31,964 nt of DNA from Patescibacteria group bacterium UBA5532 (GCA_002426885.1 DINU01000023.1:10087-42050); one strand, 5' to 3'. Counted from the first letter of the stretch, positions 19,760-28,907 are shown. Numbers and translations: made by a program. The notes: a model not told the origin generated them from the sequence alone.

Positions 19760-20317
19760 ATGGCAGGTCAAGAAGATGTAAAAGTCGGGAAAAAAATTAT
19801 CGTCGATGGTGCTCCATATGAAGTCGTAAAAGCAGAACACTTGAAAGTCGCGATGGGAAAAGGTATGGAAAAATGTACGATCAGAAATCTCATCACCGGA
19901 AAAGTAATCCCAAAAACATTTCGTGAAGTCGACCCTGTGGAAGTCGCGAATATCAGCTATTTTTCCTCAGAATATACGTATCAGGATGGCGATGGATTTC
20001 ACTTTATGAATAGCGAAACATATGATGAAATCGTTCTTTCAGATGAGAAGATTGGTGATGCAAAATATTTTCTTATAGAAGGAGATCGTGTAAAAGTAAT
20101 GGAATGGAATGGAAATCCGATCAATATCGAACTTCCAGCTTCTGTCACACTCGAGGTCACAGATACGCCTCCGGGGGAGCGTGGCGACACAGCAACGGGA
20201 TGAAGCAAGCCTGCGACGCTGAATACTGGACTCGTGATTAAAGTACCTCTCTTCATGAAAATCGGAGAGAAAATCCGTGTCGATACCCGCACGAACGAAT
20301 ATCTCGGTCGAGCATAA
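19760..20317 (+). CDS. efp: Elongation factor P
   Basis: 185 residues with one UGA-glycine (GDTATG-G-SKPATLNTG), close to the usual 185-190. EF-P enters the ribosome E/P region and relieves stalling at polyproline. The KOW-like N-terminal domain has VGKKIIVDGAPYEVVKAEH; the OB domains contain DGDGFHFMNSETYDEI and the C-terminal signature KVPLFMKIGEKIRVDTRTNEYL. The tip loop, usually KPGKG with a modified Lys or an Arg, reads KVAMGKG here. On an ungapped alignment a Met (residue 32) replaces the modified residue. It probably shares a transcript with rplK and the tRNA. Confidence 0.95.
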
Positions 20318-20328
20318 AGATCACTCCA

Positions 20329-20358
20329 AAAAAACACTTCACTCGAAGTGTTTTTTTA
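20329..20358 (+). terminator. Terminator of rplK-tRNA-efp
   Basis: Stem AAAACACTTC/GAAGTGTTTT with loop ACTC, followed by T residues. Confidence 0.85.
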
Positions 20359-20398
20359 TATTCTGAAATCTGTAGTTCTGGGGATTATCCCTGATAGA

Positions 20399-20544
20399 GT
20401 AAACGAACTGAAATAGGAGAAATTCTGATATTGCTTAAAAAAGCAAACCAAAGACTCATAATTACTGCGAATACAGGAATTCATGCTTATAAACGAGTAA
20501 GAAAAGGAAAGATAAAATTGGTGCTCTTCAAGTGAAAATACTAT
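20399..20544 (+). repeat. Decayed repeat, copy A (direct orientation)
   Basis: About 146 bases matching the reverse complement of 23770-23913 at roughly four of five positions by eye, with small indels. Both copies still encode HAYKRVRKGKIK-x-VLFKGKYY (one Gly is UGA), so the unit was once protein-coding. In copy A the frame is broken upstream by stops. I do not recognise the protein; a mobile-element origin is plausible. In 20359-20799 around it I see no other gene; 20545-20799 holds nothing I can support. Confidence 0.65.
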
Positions 20545-20799
20545 ATGCCTGAATAGTACTGGTTTTATGGGAGTTTCTTTATACGGGCATTCATGGTACT
20601 GAAAATCTGATCTCATCTCTTGAAAAACATACGCCTTTTCATATCCCCCTGCATGCTATCATAAAGCATATCCGAAGACGAATGGTGTGTCTTGTCTGAG
20701 GTTTATAATCATCGAATCGGGTGGAAAAATATACAATCTTTTCTTTCTCGAGATATCATTTTTTCAGAGTGATTTTTCCGTGAAGTGACTGTGAAAAAT

Positions 20800-20827
20800 T
20801 TGATTTTCCAACACTTTATGGTACACT
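20800..20827 (+). promoter_or_regulatory. Promoter of the S-layer-homology gene
   Basis: -35 TTGATT (20800-20805), 16-base spacer, -10 TACACT (20822-20827). The leader to the ATG at 20885 is about 50 bases, the longest seen here, and T-rich. Confidence 0.6.
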
Positions 20828-20884
20828 GCACCTGTATTTCTATTCTAGGAAGAAATACGAGTTTATTTCTTTTTTCATTCTTAT

Positions 20885-21736
20885 ATGAATACTACTCTTA
20901 CTTCTCGCATCCTTGCAGGAGCAACGATAGTAGGTGCTATATATGCTGGAGCAATCTCTGGTGTATTCGGTACTTTTAGTCCTACCATCATTTCAGGACA
21001 GTCATGTAGTGGGTATGGTTACTACGGGTATGGATACGGTTATGGATATGACTGTACTCCTGTCTCGACTACTACGACTACACCGACAGGTGGTGGTGCT
21101 GGTGGGGGAACAGCTGGTACGCCTCTCGTTATTGATGGGCAGGTTATCCCGACTGGAGGTATTTCTCCATTCTCAGATACACTTTTCCCAGACTTTACAC
21201 CTGCGTGTGGAGGTGAAGCAACATCGCTTCGTGATCCTGCAGTTCTCGCCTACTATGACGTACTGAAGGTTATCGATCGTTCGAACTTAGATAGAACTCT
21301 CACTCGTGCTGAGTTCTTGAAGCTCGTTCTGAATGCTTCTGGTGTCGATGTATCATCTGCTGGTACGACGACTCCATTCTCTGACGTAAGCTCAAGCATG
21401 TGGTATGCTTCATATGTTGCATACGCAGTAAAGGGCGGTATCATCCAAGGGGATAACGGACTTTTCCGCCCGAATGATACTATTACTCGTGGTGAAGCAT
21501 CGAAGATCTTCGTCCGAGCAACTGGTGTAACATACTCTACAGGATCGATCGTCTTCTCAGATGTCCTTCCTACAAACAGCCTTGCTGTATATATCCAGAC
21601 AGCTTACGATAACTGTATCGTGCACGGTCGACACACAGTAAACGGTGTCCCTACTACTCCTACACGTCTCTTCGAGGCATGGGATGGTATCACACTTGGT
21701 GAAACTGCAAAGATCCTGTATAACATGACTCGCTAG
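20885..21736 (+). CDS. Secreted S-layer-homology (SLH) domain protein
   Basis: 283 residues with no UGA, although it is Gly-rich. An N-terminal hydrophobic segment (about residues 8-30, ILAGATIVGAIYAGAISG) is a signal peptide or anchor. Next is a low-complexity Tyr/Gly stretch (YGYYGYGYGYGYD, residues 44-56), a Thr/Gly linker (TTTTTPTGGGAGGG), and then SLH-type repeats: LTRAEFLKLVLNASG, FSDV...WYASYVAYAVKGGIIQG, FRPNDTITRGEASKIFVRA and a last FSDV...IQTAYDNCIVHG. SLH domains bind cell-wall polymers and tether surface proteins. Two Cys pairs could form disulfides. Strong promoter, strong terminator and codon choice (GGT, no UGA) suggest high expression. Probably a major surface protein. Confidence 0.88.
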   Translation: MNTTLTSRILAGATIVGAIYAGAISGVFGTFSPTIISGQSCSGYGYYGYGYGYGYDCTPVSTTTTTPTGGGAGGGTAGTPLVIDGQVIPTGGISPFSDTLFPDFTPACGGEATSLRDPAVLAYYDVLKVIDRSNLDRTLTRAEFLKLVLNASGVDVSSAGTTTPFSDVSSSMWYASYVAYAVKGGIIQGDNGLFRPNDTITRGEASKIFVRATGVTYSTGSIVFSDVLPTNSLAVYIQTAYDNCIVHGRHTVNGVPTTPTRLFEAWDGITLGETAKILYNMTR

Positions 21737-21753
21737 TTTTCTCTGTTTTTCTT

Positions 21754-21789
21754 AGAAAGCATACCCTCATCGGTATGCTTTCTTTTTTT
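21754..21789 (+). terminator. Strong terminator after the SLH gene
   Basis: Perfect 12-bp stem AGAAAGCATACC/GGTATGCTTTCT with loop CTCATC, followed by a run of T. Confidence 0.9.
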
Positions 21790-21820
21790 GTGAAGTATCC
21801 AGAAAAAATACGAGAAAATC

Positions 21821-21847
21821 TTTACTTTTTTGCATTTTATCTATACT
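21821..21847 (+). promoter_or_regulatory. Possible promoter of the lipoprotein gene
   Basis: -35-like TTTACT (21821-21826), 15-base spacer, -10 TATACT (21842-21847). The ATG is at 21881. Confidence 0.4.
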
Positions 21848-21880
21848 GGCTAGGTGATTTATTCATTATTATCTTCTTTT

Positions 21881-23497
21881 ATGAAAATGAAGTCTTCTTT
21901 CGGAGTCGGACTCGTGTCTGTTCTTCTCCTTTCTTCTTGTACTCTCTCATCAGAAAGCACAGGGAGTTTTACATCTTTATTTGAGTCCCATGTTGACCGG
22001 GCAGTTTCTACTGCTGAGACGATTATAAAAGACTCAGATCTCGCATTCGAATGAGCGGAAGACTCGACTCTACGAGTCGCAGGGAGTGTCGGTGCATACG
22101 GATCAGGGGAGATTACTGGTATCTTTTATGCTGAGTCAGAAGGTATTTCTCGTGCATCGATCGATATGAGTCTTTCATGAGTGCTGAATGTAATGGGAAG
22201 TGAACTTATTATTTCTGAGATAAAAGGATCTCTCATTTCATTTGCATGAGATCTATATGCTCGTTTTGATACGATGAGTCTCTCTGGGGATATCGCAGAA
22301 CCACTCAATGCACAATTTCTCCCATGACTTCAGAAATACTTCGGGAAGTATATATCATTCCGACAAGAAGATATATCGACAGATCCTGCAGATATTCTCG
22401 CTGCGACGATCCAGAGAAATCTCTACTCACTTACACTCGAAGATGTTAAGAAAATGGTCATACAATACCCACCACTTCGGGCAACAAATACAGGAGTCCT
22501 CAGTGGGAATATGTACACCTATGATGTAGAACTTAATAAGGAGAATCTTCAGGGTCTTATCGTTGCTTTTGCAGAAGAGGTTTCTGGATCAGGCATTTCA
22601 CAAGAAGATAAAGACGGCCTGATGGATGCTCTGAGTGGTGTAACACTGACTGGAGTACTCGCATTTGATAAAGATGACGCACTCTACTTTACTTTCTCTG
22701 GACAGCTTTCTGTCGAAGATGGTGGATCAGTGAGTATTACAGCATGACTTACGCGAGAGACATTTTATGCACGCGTCATGAACGACGAAATGCAAAGTGG
22801 TATCGAGCTCGCAAGCTCAGCAAAAGATACAACTCGATCGACTACACTTACAGTTACCGATAATGGAGCGGCTATCGGAGTCCTCAGCATGCTGACGACG
22901 GGAAAAATCCTCTCATCATTAACAGGATCTCTCGAGGTAGAAAACACAACTAGTACTCTTACGTATACACGATCTGATGATGGAGTATTCGTTGGTATGA
23001 TCGAGCTTCCTCTATCAAATTCCGTAACATGGAGTGGATCAGTAAAAGACGATGCTCTGACACAGTTTGCACTTCATATCGCTGGATCAGATGCATCGAC
23101 TCTCGATATGGATCTCACACCAGGAGCAGATGGTTGGATCCAGGGACCTCTTACGATTCAACAAGAGGGGGCTGTAATTATGGAAACCACTCTCGAGCTT
23201 CTTGTGAAAAAAGAAACCTTTGGTCTTCGCTCAGATACGACACTGACAGGACTCCCTGATACGATACATTTTGAAGTTGACGCAACGAGCGTACGAAGTA
23301 AAAAATCTGTTACGATCGAAGCTCCGACTGATGCTATACCATTCATGACGGTACTCGAAGATTTTGGATACGGAAGTACATATCTTCCAGAAGGTGGTGA
23401 TGTAGCAGCTCCTGTATATGACCTTTCTGGAGATACAGAAAACTTTGATGATGCGATGCTCGATACATCATCAGCGCCACTCCCAGAAAATCAATAA
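21881..23497 (+). CDS. Large lipoprotein of unknown function
   Basis: 538 residues with five UGA-glycines, all in the first 300 residues. The N-terminus MKMKSSFGVGLVSVLLLSSC is a lipoprotein signal with lipobox LSSC (Cys20). A second in-frame ATG lies at 21887. The mature protein is rich in Ser/Thr/Gly/Asp and appears mostly beta, with several similar strands of the form LTGVLAFDKDDALYFTFSG, LTVTDNGAAIGVL and LTYTRSDDGVFVGMIEL. The C-terminal 40 residues are acidic and disordered. I recognise no domain. It lies downstream of the SLH gene beyond a terminator, and 24 bases before a small bitopic protein. A surface-exposed lipid-anchored protein is the safe reading. Confidence 0.8.
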
Positions 23498-23521
23498 TCG
23501 TTACTTTTTTACTATCATCAT

Positions 23522-23728
23522 ATGCGAAAAGTATTTATCTGGATTGTTGTTATTCTTCTGGTGGTCAGTATGACCATTCCTGGAATGCTCCAATTCTTCC
23601 AGAACCAAGTCGCCGCTCCTGAGCCAGTCGATACCTATTCCTGAAGTGAGCAGTCGCTGACATGATCAGAGACCCTCACAGGATCAGAGACGCTTTCTGG
23701 AGCTACACTCTCTGGGACAGAACAATAA
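23522..23728 (+). CDS. Small bitopic or secreted protein with a Ser/Thr/Gly repeat tail
   Basis: 68 residues with two UGA-glycines. One N-terminal hydrophobic helix (residues 4-22, VFIWIVVILLVVSMTIPGM) is followed by FFQNQ and a low-complexity extracytoplasmic tail with short repeats: SLTGSETLTGSETLSGATLSG. A -10-like TACTAT (23510-23515) lies six bases before the ATG, so it may have its own leaderless message, although the -35 is poor. It follows the lipoprotein gene by 24 bases. With UGA as stop it would end at residue 40, losing the repeat. Function unknown. Confidence is moderate because of its size. Confidence 0.6.
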
Positions 23729-23741
23729 TCTCTCCACATAT

Positions 23742-23769
23742 AAAAAAAGAGGCGTTTGCCTCTTTTTTT
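23742..23769 (+). terminator. Terminator after the small bitopic protein gene
   Basis: Perfect stem AAAAAAAGAGGC/GCCTCTTTTTTT with loop GTTT. A/T runs on both sides may let it act in both directions. Confidence 0.9.
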
Positions 23770-23913
23770 ATAGTATTTTCACTTAAATAGCACCGATTTT
23801 ATCTTGCCTTTTCTTACTCGTTTATAAGCATGAACCCTGTATTCATAGCAATTATGAGCTTTCGACTTGTTTTTTTCAGGCAATATCAGAATTTCTCTTT
23901 TCAGTTCGTTTAC
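23770..23913 (-). repeat. Decayed repeat, copy B (inverted orientation)
   Basis: Inverted partner of 20399-20544. On the minus strand its frame is better preserved: VNELKREILILPEKN, then HAYKRVRKGKIKSVLFKGKYY. It abuts the terminator at 23742-23769. Between 23914 and 24240 no intact gene is visible. On the plus strand about 24050-24140 there is a broken coding-like stretch (RIKWEKTGFW, shifting to LGYAKNYR) that may be a decayed transposase piece. Confidence 0.65.
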
Positions 23914-24240
23914 CATAATATATTGTATCTGAAACTCTAGGAATTAAGAAAATTCCTGAAACTCAGAGCAAACATCACTGAATGCACTTCATTCATCATG
24001 TATTTTATGGTATTTCCTGCACGAACAAGAATTCATATCCGTAAATCTAAAAACGAAAATCAAGCAAAAAGAATCAAATGGGAGAAAACTGGATTCTGGG
24101 ATATGCCAAAAATTACAGAGATACGCGTATTGCAGATGATGAAGAATATTCTGGGTAAAAGAATGGGATCAATCGCTAAACATAGCGAAGCTTCGCCATT
24201 GCCTCGTGAAGGCAGAATCCACGTTCGTGAACGAACTAAA

Positions 24241-24272
24241 AGCTGAATCCCAAGATAAATCCAGAATGGTAT
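24241..24272 (-). repeat. Dispersed palindromic element, diverged copy 2
   Basis: The minus strand reads CATTCTGGATTTATCTTGGG then ATTCAGC, close to CATTCCGGGTTTATC then CCGGAATCCACG at 4579-4606. Several stem positions have changed in both arms. A second short palindrome, CGTTCACGAACG, lies at 24224-24235. Confidence 0.4.
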
Positions 24273-24305
24273 ATTTGGTGCGTGTAGATGAGAGTGTTAT
24301 GCCAT

Positions 24306-25019
24306 CTAGAAGAACTTCCGCCAGATCATACGTGTGGCGATGCGGAAAGCTCATCCATATCGTTGTCCCTTCGAAAGAGAATATTCATCATAGGTGACAT
24401 CGATCGGCACTTCTTTCCAGTGAAGTTTTTTATCACTGATAATATCGATGAGCTCGCTCGAGAACTCCATCCCGTCCATCGTCGTACGAATCGTATCGAG
24501 CACTTCAGTCCGAATCATCCGGAAGCCATTATGCGTATCCGTGAGATCGATATCCGAAATCATTCGTGTAAAAATCTTTCCGCCGGCAAGAATCATCTTC
24601 CGAAGCAGTGGAATATTCGCATGCGAATCCTCGAGAAATCGTGATCACATCACGATATGGAGCGTCGGATCCTGCTCGAAGGCATGGATAAATCGGGAGA
24701 GATTCGTGATCGCGAGCTGTCCATCAGCATCGAATGTGACACAATATTTCCAGTTATACTTTACACGATTTCGTCGGACATACTCGAATCCCGTCTCGAG
24801 CGCCGCACCATATCATCGATTGATACAGTGGCGGAGAAAATGCTTGAAATCAGGGAATTTCTCACGAATAACAGCTTCCGTACCATCGGACGAGCCATCG
24901 TCCACGAGAATAATCTCGCGGTAATCCGCCTCATAGATACTCGCGATCGTCTCACCGATCCGCGATGCTTCGTTATAGCTCGGGATGATGATCACGATGT
25001 CTTTTTTATCGATTTTCAT
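24306..25019 (-). CDS. Glycosyltransferase family 2 (dolichol-phosphate mannosyltransferase-like)
   Basis: 237 residues with three UGA-glycines. N-terminal IVIIIPSYNEASRIGETIASI, then the nucleotide-binding ILVDDGSSDGT, RGYGAALETGFEYV (Gly is UGA) and the catalytic DADGQ near residue 98. This is the pattern of polyprenyl-phosphate glycosyltransferases, which load a sugar on a lipid carrier. The last UGA lies in QRYGGAFRIATRM; stopping there would cut 15 residues, and TAG at 24306-24308 is the real end. Its start overlaps the end of the DUF2304 gene by 14 bases. The pairing of such a GT2 with DUF2304 is a common arrangement in bacteria. Confidence 0.92.
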
Positions 25020-25347
25020 GGGAAGTATGATTGGTAAAAGCCAATTCTCGAACTATTTTTGTAATCGTCTCCTCTTGTTTCTCATTTTTACGAATAAATG
25101 AAAGGAGGAAATAAATCAGGAAAATGATCGACGTATAGACGAGCAGATCTGCCCCACGCTGAAGTCAGAAAAATCGCCCAATCGTCGCGAGAATACTCGG
25201 AAAAAGCGTAAAGACAATCAGTCATCCCCCGATACCAAGAAATATAAAAATGTGAAGCAGATGAAATCGCTCTCGTCTCGCGATATCGAGCGCCGATATC
25301 AGGATGATAATCCCGGAGATAAGGAAGAAAAATTCGAGAAAATTCAT
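25006..25347 (-). CDS. DUF2304-type small membrane protein
   Basis: 113 residues with two UGA-glycines. Three membrane helices (about residues 3-21, 30-50 and 66-88) and a basic/acidic cytoplasmic tail. RRERFHLLHIFIFLGIGGG and GLQRGADLLVYTSIIFLIYF are characteristic of the DUF2304 family: a basic loop, then R-G-x-D-L in the last helix. Standard-code prediction would break it into fragments too short to notice. It lies 52 bases after rsmG and overlaps the start of the GT2 gene, so translational coupling is likely. It probably assists the lipid-linked glycosyltransferase, by analogy with neighbouring small membrane partners. Confidence 0.82.
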
Positions 25348-25399
25348 AATCGAGAAAGAATACTGTGAGTATAGAAAAATTTTTTATTCATTCAAGTTT

Positions 25400-26053
25400 T
25401 TACACTCTGCCGATCTCATAGATATACCGCGCCTGTCCATCGATCTCGTACGGCTTGCGTGTCAGCTCGCGAAGATGATATTTCTTGAGGACGATCTTCA
25501 TATCGTGTTCTTCCTCAGCTGACAGCATCTTATAGAGAAAAATCCGTCACTTTTCTGCGAGAAAAGGCGCACACCACGGGATCAGATTCGTGATGTACGA
25601 TGTCGCACGTGAAACGATAATATCATATTTCTGATGAAATTTTTCTTCATATCAAAGTGCCTCAGCTCGTCCAAGAAGTGTCGAAACATTCGCAAGTGGA
25701 ATTCACTCGATAAAGTGATCCATCGCACGGACTTTTTTTCCGATAGAGTCAAGCAGGGTAAAAGAATGCTCAGGAAGAAGAATCGCAAGTGGAATTCATG
25801 GAAAACCGCCACCAGAGCCAATATCGAGAAATGAGAGGGGGCGTTTTTTCTGTTCGATCACACGCTCGATCAGAGAAAGCGACTCAAGAGAATCGATGAA
25901 ATGCTTACGGATTATCGCATCCGTCTCACGAATCGCAGAGAGGTTTGTATGGGTATTATACGCGATAAAAAGCTCGAGAAATCGGGAGAATTTCGCTTCT
26001 TCTGACGCTGTCAGAGAGAATCCGTATGTCTGAAAAATATCGTGTAAAATCAT
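25400..26053 (-). CDS. rsmG: 16S rRNA (guanine527-N7)-methyltransferase
   Basis: 217 residues with four UGA-glycines. Uses S-adenosylmethionine to methylate G527 of 16S rRNA. The N-terminal FSRFLELFIAYNTHTNLSAI and the SAM-binding loop FLDIGSGGGFPGIPLAI (residues 75-91, one Gly is UGA) are diagnostic. Then come LLDSIGKKV, VSTLLGRAEAL and IIVSRATSYITNLI. Length fits the family (about 205-240). It is read 11 bases after the wecG-like gene and upstream of DUF2304/GT2, so a translation gene is embedded in a surface-glycan transcription unit. Identification is secure. Confidence 0.95.
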
Positions 26054-26064
26054 AGAAAAAAGTG

Positions 26065-26844
26065 TTACTGTTCTTTCGGAGGAAAAATAAGATCATAAAA
26101 TACACATGTGCTTCAGAGTGCTTTTCGGAAATTTTTTCGTGGCTGAGTGAGAGCGCGGTAGAGCCATTCCCCATTTATTTTTCGGATCCAACGTGGCGAT
26201 CGTTTTTCTTTTTCACTCAGGAAATCGAGGAGTCCACCGACAGAGAAAATAATCGGCTTCGCGGGGAGAAGGCTTTTTTTATTCTCTTCGATCCAGAGCT
26301 CTTGTCTCGGCGTCCCGAGTCATACGAGAAGGATCGTATGCTTCGTCGGATCGCGCAGTATCTCCGCACGGAACTCGTCTCGAAGTGGCTCGAAGCCATT
26401 TTGCGCAAATATCTCAGCTTCTGGAAAAAGAAGTTCAAGCTTCCGCTTCGCTCCCCTACTTTCTTTTTCCTCTGCGCCATAGAGAAAAATCTGGAGCGGA
26501 AGCATATTCCGTGCACAAGAATCAAGAAAAAATGGGACAAAATCAGTTCCATTCAGATTCGGAATTGCACGAAGAGAGACGCGCTTCTTCCAGAGAAATG
26601 TAAAGAAGCTTCATGCCTGAATTCTCGCGAGAAAAAGTCGAAGCGCGATCCCATCAGGAAGCAGAAAATCCGACGCCATGAGTGCCTCAGTATATGTACG
26701 ATGCGATCGATATTTCCGATAATTTATGTAGTAGAGAAAATCGACGACCGTCAGTCCATCCTGAGCGTGGTGCTGTAAAATCTCCTGAACGAGCTGTTCT
26801 TTCTGAGAGTACGTAAGATGCGCAAGGAGTGGATATTCTGACAT
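26065..26844 (-). CDS. WecG/TagA/CpsF-family glycosyltransferase
   Basis: 259 residues from ATG 26844; an in-frame ATG at 26889 would give 274. The shorter form is preferred because TATAAT lies 18 bases upstream of 26844, inside the longer version. There are three UGA-glycines. Family 26 enzymes add N-acetylmannosamine or related sugars to a lipid-linked intermediate in wall or capsule glycans. Motifs: FLLPDGIALRLF, PLQIFLYGAEE, LLVGLGTPRQELWIEEN (Gly is UGA), FSVGGLLDFLSEK and EWLYRALTQPRKNFRKAL near the C-terminus. It leads the wecG-rsmG-DUF2304-GT2 run. The family is firm; the sugar is not. Confidence 0.9.
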
Positions 26845-26927
26845 GAGAAAAGAATCCCCCGAATTATATGGGAAAAAGACAGAAAGCAAATAGAGCGAAA
26901 TATGTCCGCAAAAGCACTCTCTCGGGA

Positions 26928-27926
26928 TTACTTAATCCAGCCATGAATAATATCCTCGAGAATACCCGCGAGTTTCCGTGGATCATGGCGAACGTAGTCG
27001 TCATCATTCACGACGTCTCGCTCTATAATGGCATATGACGCATCTCGAAAGAGTGAAATATCCTTGATTCGGAGTGGTCGTTTATTTTCTTCGGCTTTAT
27101 ATTTATCGATAATTTCTGGATCGATTTCACCATTATTCACGATCACATAATCGAGTTTTGCGGGGGAAATATATTTTTCGATCGTTTTGATAAAATCCTC
27201 GACTTCCATATTGGTCGTTTCTCCTCGTTTTGTCATGACATTACAGACGTAGATAATCTTCGCAGGAGTCATATCAAGCGCCTCTCGCATTCCAACAGAG
27301 AGGAGATTCGGGATGATACTCGTGTAGAGATCTCCAGGTCCGATGATGATAAAGTCAGAGTTCATAATCGCCTCTCGTGCACGAGGATTGAGCGTTCCAG
27401 GATTTTTCTCGAGCCAGACATCGACAATGTCCTGATCGACGTTATGGCTTTTTGCTTCGGGATTTTTATCGGAGACATCGATATTCTTCTCTCCGACGAC
27501 AACTGTCCCATCTTCGAATCGGACGGCAAGGTCGATATCTTCGAGTGTCACCGGGATGACACGACCACGGACGTCGAACATATCAGACAGAGTCGTGACA
27601 GCCTTCTCGAAGTCGCCCGTGATATCGACGAGAGCCGTGAGGAGAATATTTCCGATCTTGTTACTTCCGATAACTCATGCCTCTCACTTAAAGCTATAAT
27701 CGAAGAGCTTGCGAACCATATCAGTATTCTTCGCGAGTGCCGCGATACCGCGTCGCATGTCTCCTGGCGGAAGGATACCATATTTATCACGAATTGCTCC
27801 GGTCGTCCCACCATTATCTGCGACAGTGATAATTGCCGTGATATTATAGTCAAAATGATGCTTTATTCCTGAGAGAACGGCAAATGTACCGGTTCATCCT
27901 CAAATTGTCGTGACATTGATAGACAT
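26928..27926 (-). CDS. yvcK: YvcK/CofD-family protein (gluconeogenesis factor-like)
   Basis: 332 residues with four UGA-glycines. YvcK proteins bind UDP-sugars and are needed for cell-wall synthesis under gluconeogenic growth. The N-terminal TTIGGGTGTFAVLSGIK has two of its three signature glycines (Gly9 and Gly11) encoded by UGA, which is strong proof of recoding. Then IITVADNGGTTGAIRDKYG, LPPGDMRRGIAAL, GSNKIGNILLTAL and IIIGPGDLYTSIIPNLL follow in family order, and NVMTKRGETTNM. Length is normal. It is divergent from the SPFH gene, with 61 bases between, and is followed by the wecG-like gene. Cell-envelope function fits its neighbours. Confidence 0.94.
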
Positions 27927-27987
27927 GTTGCTTTTTATAAAAAACGAGTAGAATGATAGTGATTTTACTTTTTTAATCAACAAAAAT

Positions 27988-28860
27988 ATGGATATTCTTA
28001 TCTGGCTTCTTGTCATTCTTGCGATCATCATCACTATGTCAGTCCGAAAGATTAATCAGTGACAGGTCGGTCTTCGTGAATTTCTCGGGCGATATACGGA
28101 TACTGTCGGTCCAGGAATATTTTTTCTTATTCCAGGGATCCAGTCAGTCCGGAAAGTCGATATCCGTGAGCAGGTCGTCACAGTCCCAGAACAGCAGATC
28201 ATCACGAAAGATAACGTCGGAATGGCGGTCGATGGTGTCATCTATGTACAGATTACCGACGCATATCAGGCGATATATGATATCAATAATGTCTTCATGG
28301 CGGTGGTAAATCTCGCCCAGACGAATCTCCGAAGTGTCCTCGGAACGATGAGCCTCGACGATACCCTCTCGAATCGTGAGGTTATCAATGGAAAGTTACT
28401 CGAATCGCTCGATCGTGAGACAGGAAAATGGGGGATAAAAGTTCTGCGCGTCGAGATTAAGCGCCTCGATCCACCAGATGATATCCAGAACGCGATGAGC
28501 AAACAGATGAAGGCAGAACGCGAAAAAAGAGCGCAGATCCTCGAAGCAGAAGGATATAAATCCGCTCTCGTAACGAAATCAGAAGGAGATAAGCAATCAG
28601 CGATCCTCCAAGCGGAAGGACGAAAACAATCAGAAATCCTCTCTGCAGAAGGGGAAGCACAAGCACAGATCGCGATCGCAGAGGCGAAGGCACGTGTGAT
28701 CGAGCTCGAGTCGAATGCGGCAGTCGCATACTTTAAAGGAGCTGCTGTCACGAAAGAACAGCTGAAAGTCATCGAAAACGCTCTCGGTCAGAATACGAAA
28801 TATATTCTCGACAGCGATATTCTCGCGGGAGTCTCGAAGATTTTCGGAGGTACGAAATAG
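27988..28860 (+). CDS. SPFH/stomatin-family membrane protein
   Basis: 290 residues with one UGA-glycine (NQ-G-QVGLREFLG). An N-terminal membrane helix (residues 3-16), then the SPFH domain (about 20-185): YTDTVGPGIFFLIPGIQSV, VDIREQVVTVPEQ, ITKDNVGMAVDGVIYVQI, then RSVLGTMSLDDTLSNRE, all typical of stomatin/QmcA-type proteins. The C-terminal third is an Ala/Glu/Gln-rich coiled coil (AEGRKQSEILSAEGEAQA). These proteins form large membrane rings or rafts and modulate proteases. It is followed 47 bases later by an NfeD-like gene, the usual operon partner. A -10-like TAGAAT is at 27949-27954. Confidence 0.93.
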
Positions 28861-28907
28861 AGTGAAATAATGCTTGTATTCGAATATAATTTCTAAATAT
28901 TTTTTCT

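Noticed and set aside
20356..20616. An 86-residue minus-strand reading frame over repeat copy A
   Set aside because: It is the shadow of the repeat, whose conserved peptide lies on the plus strand in copy A and the minus strand in copy B.
24050..24140. ISXO2/IS1595-type transposase remnant suggested by an FW-GYAK-like stretch
   Set aside because: It needs at least one frameshift and only about ten residues are suggestive; not enough to name an insertion sequence.
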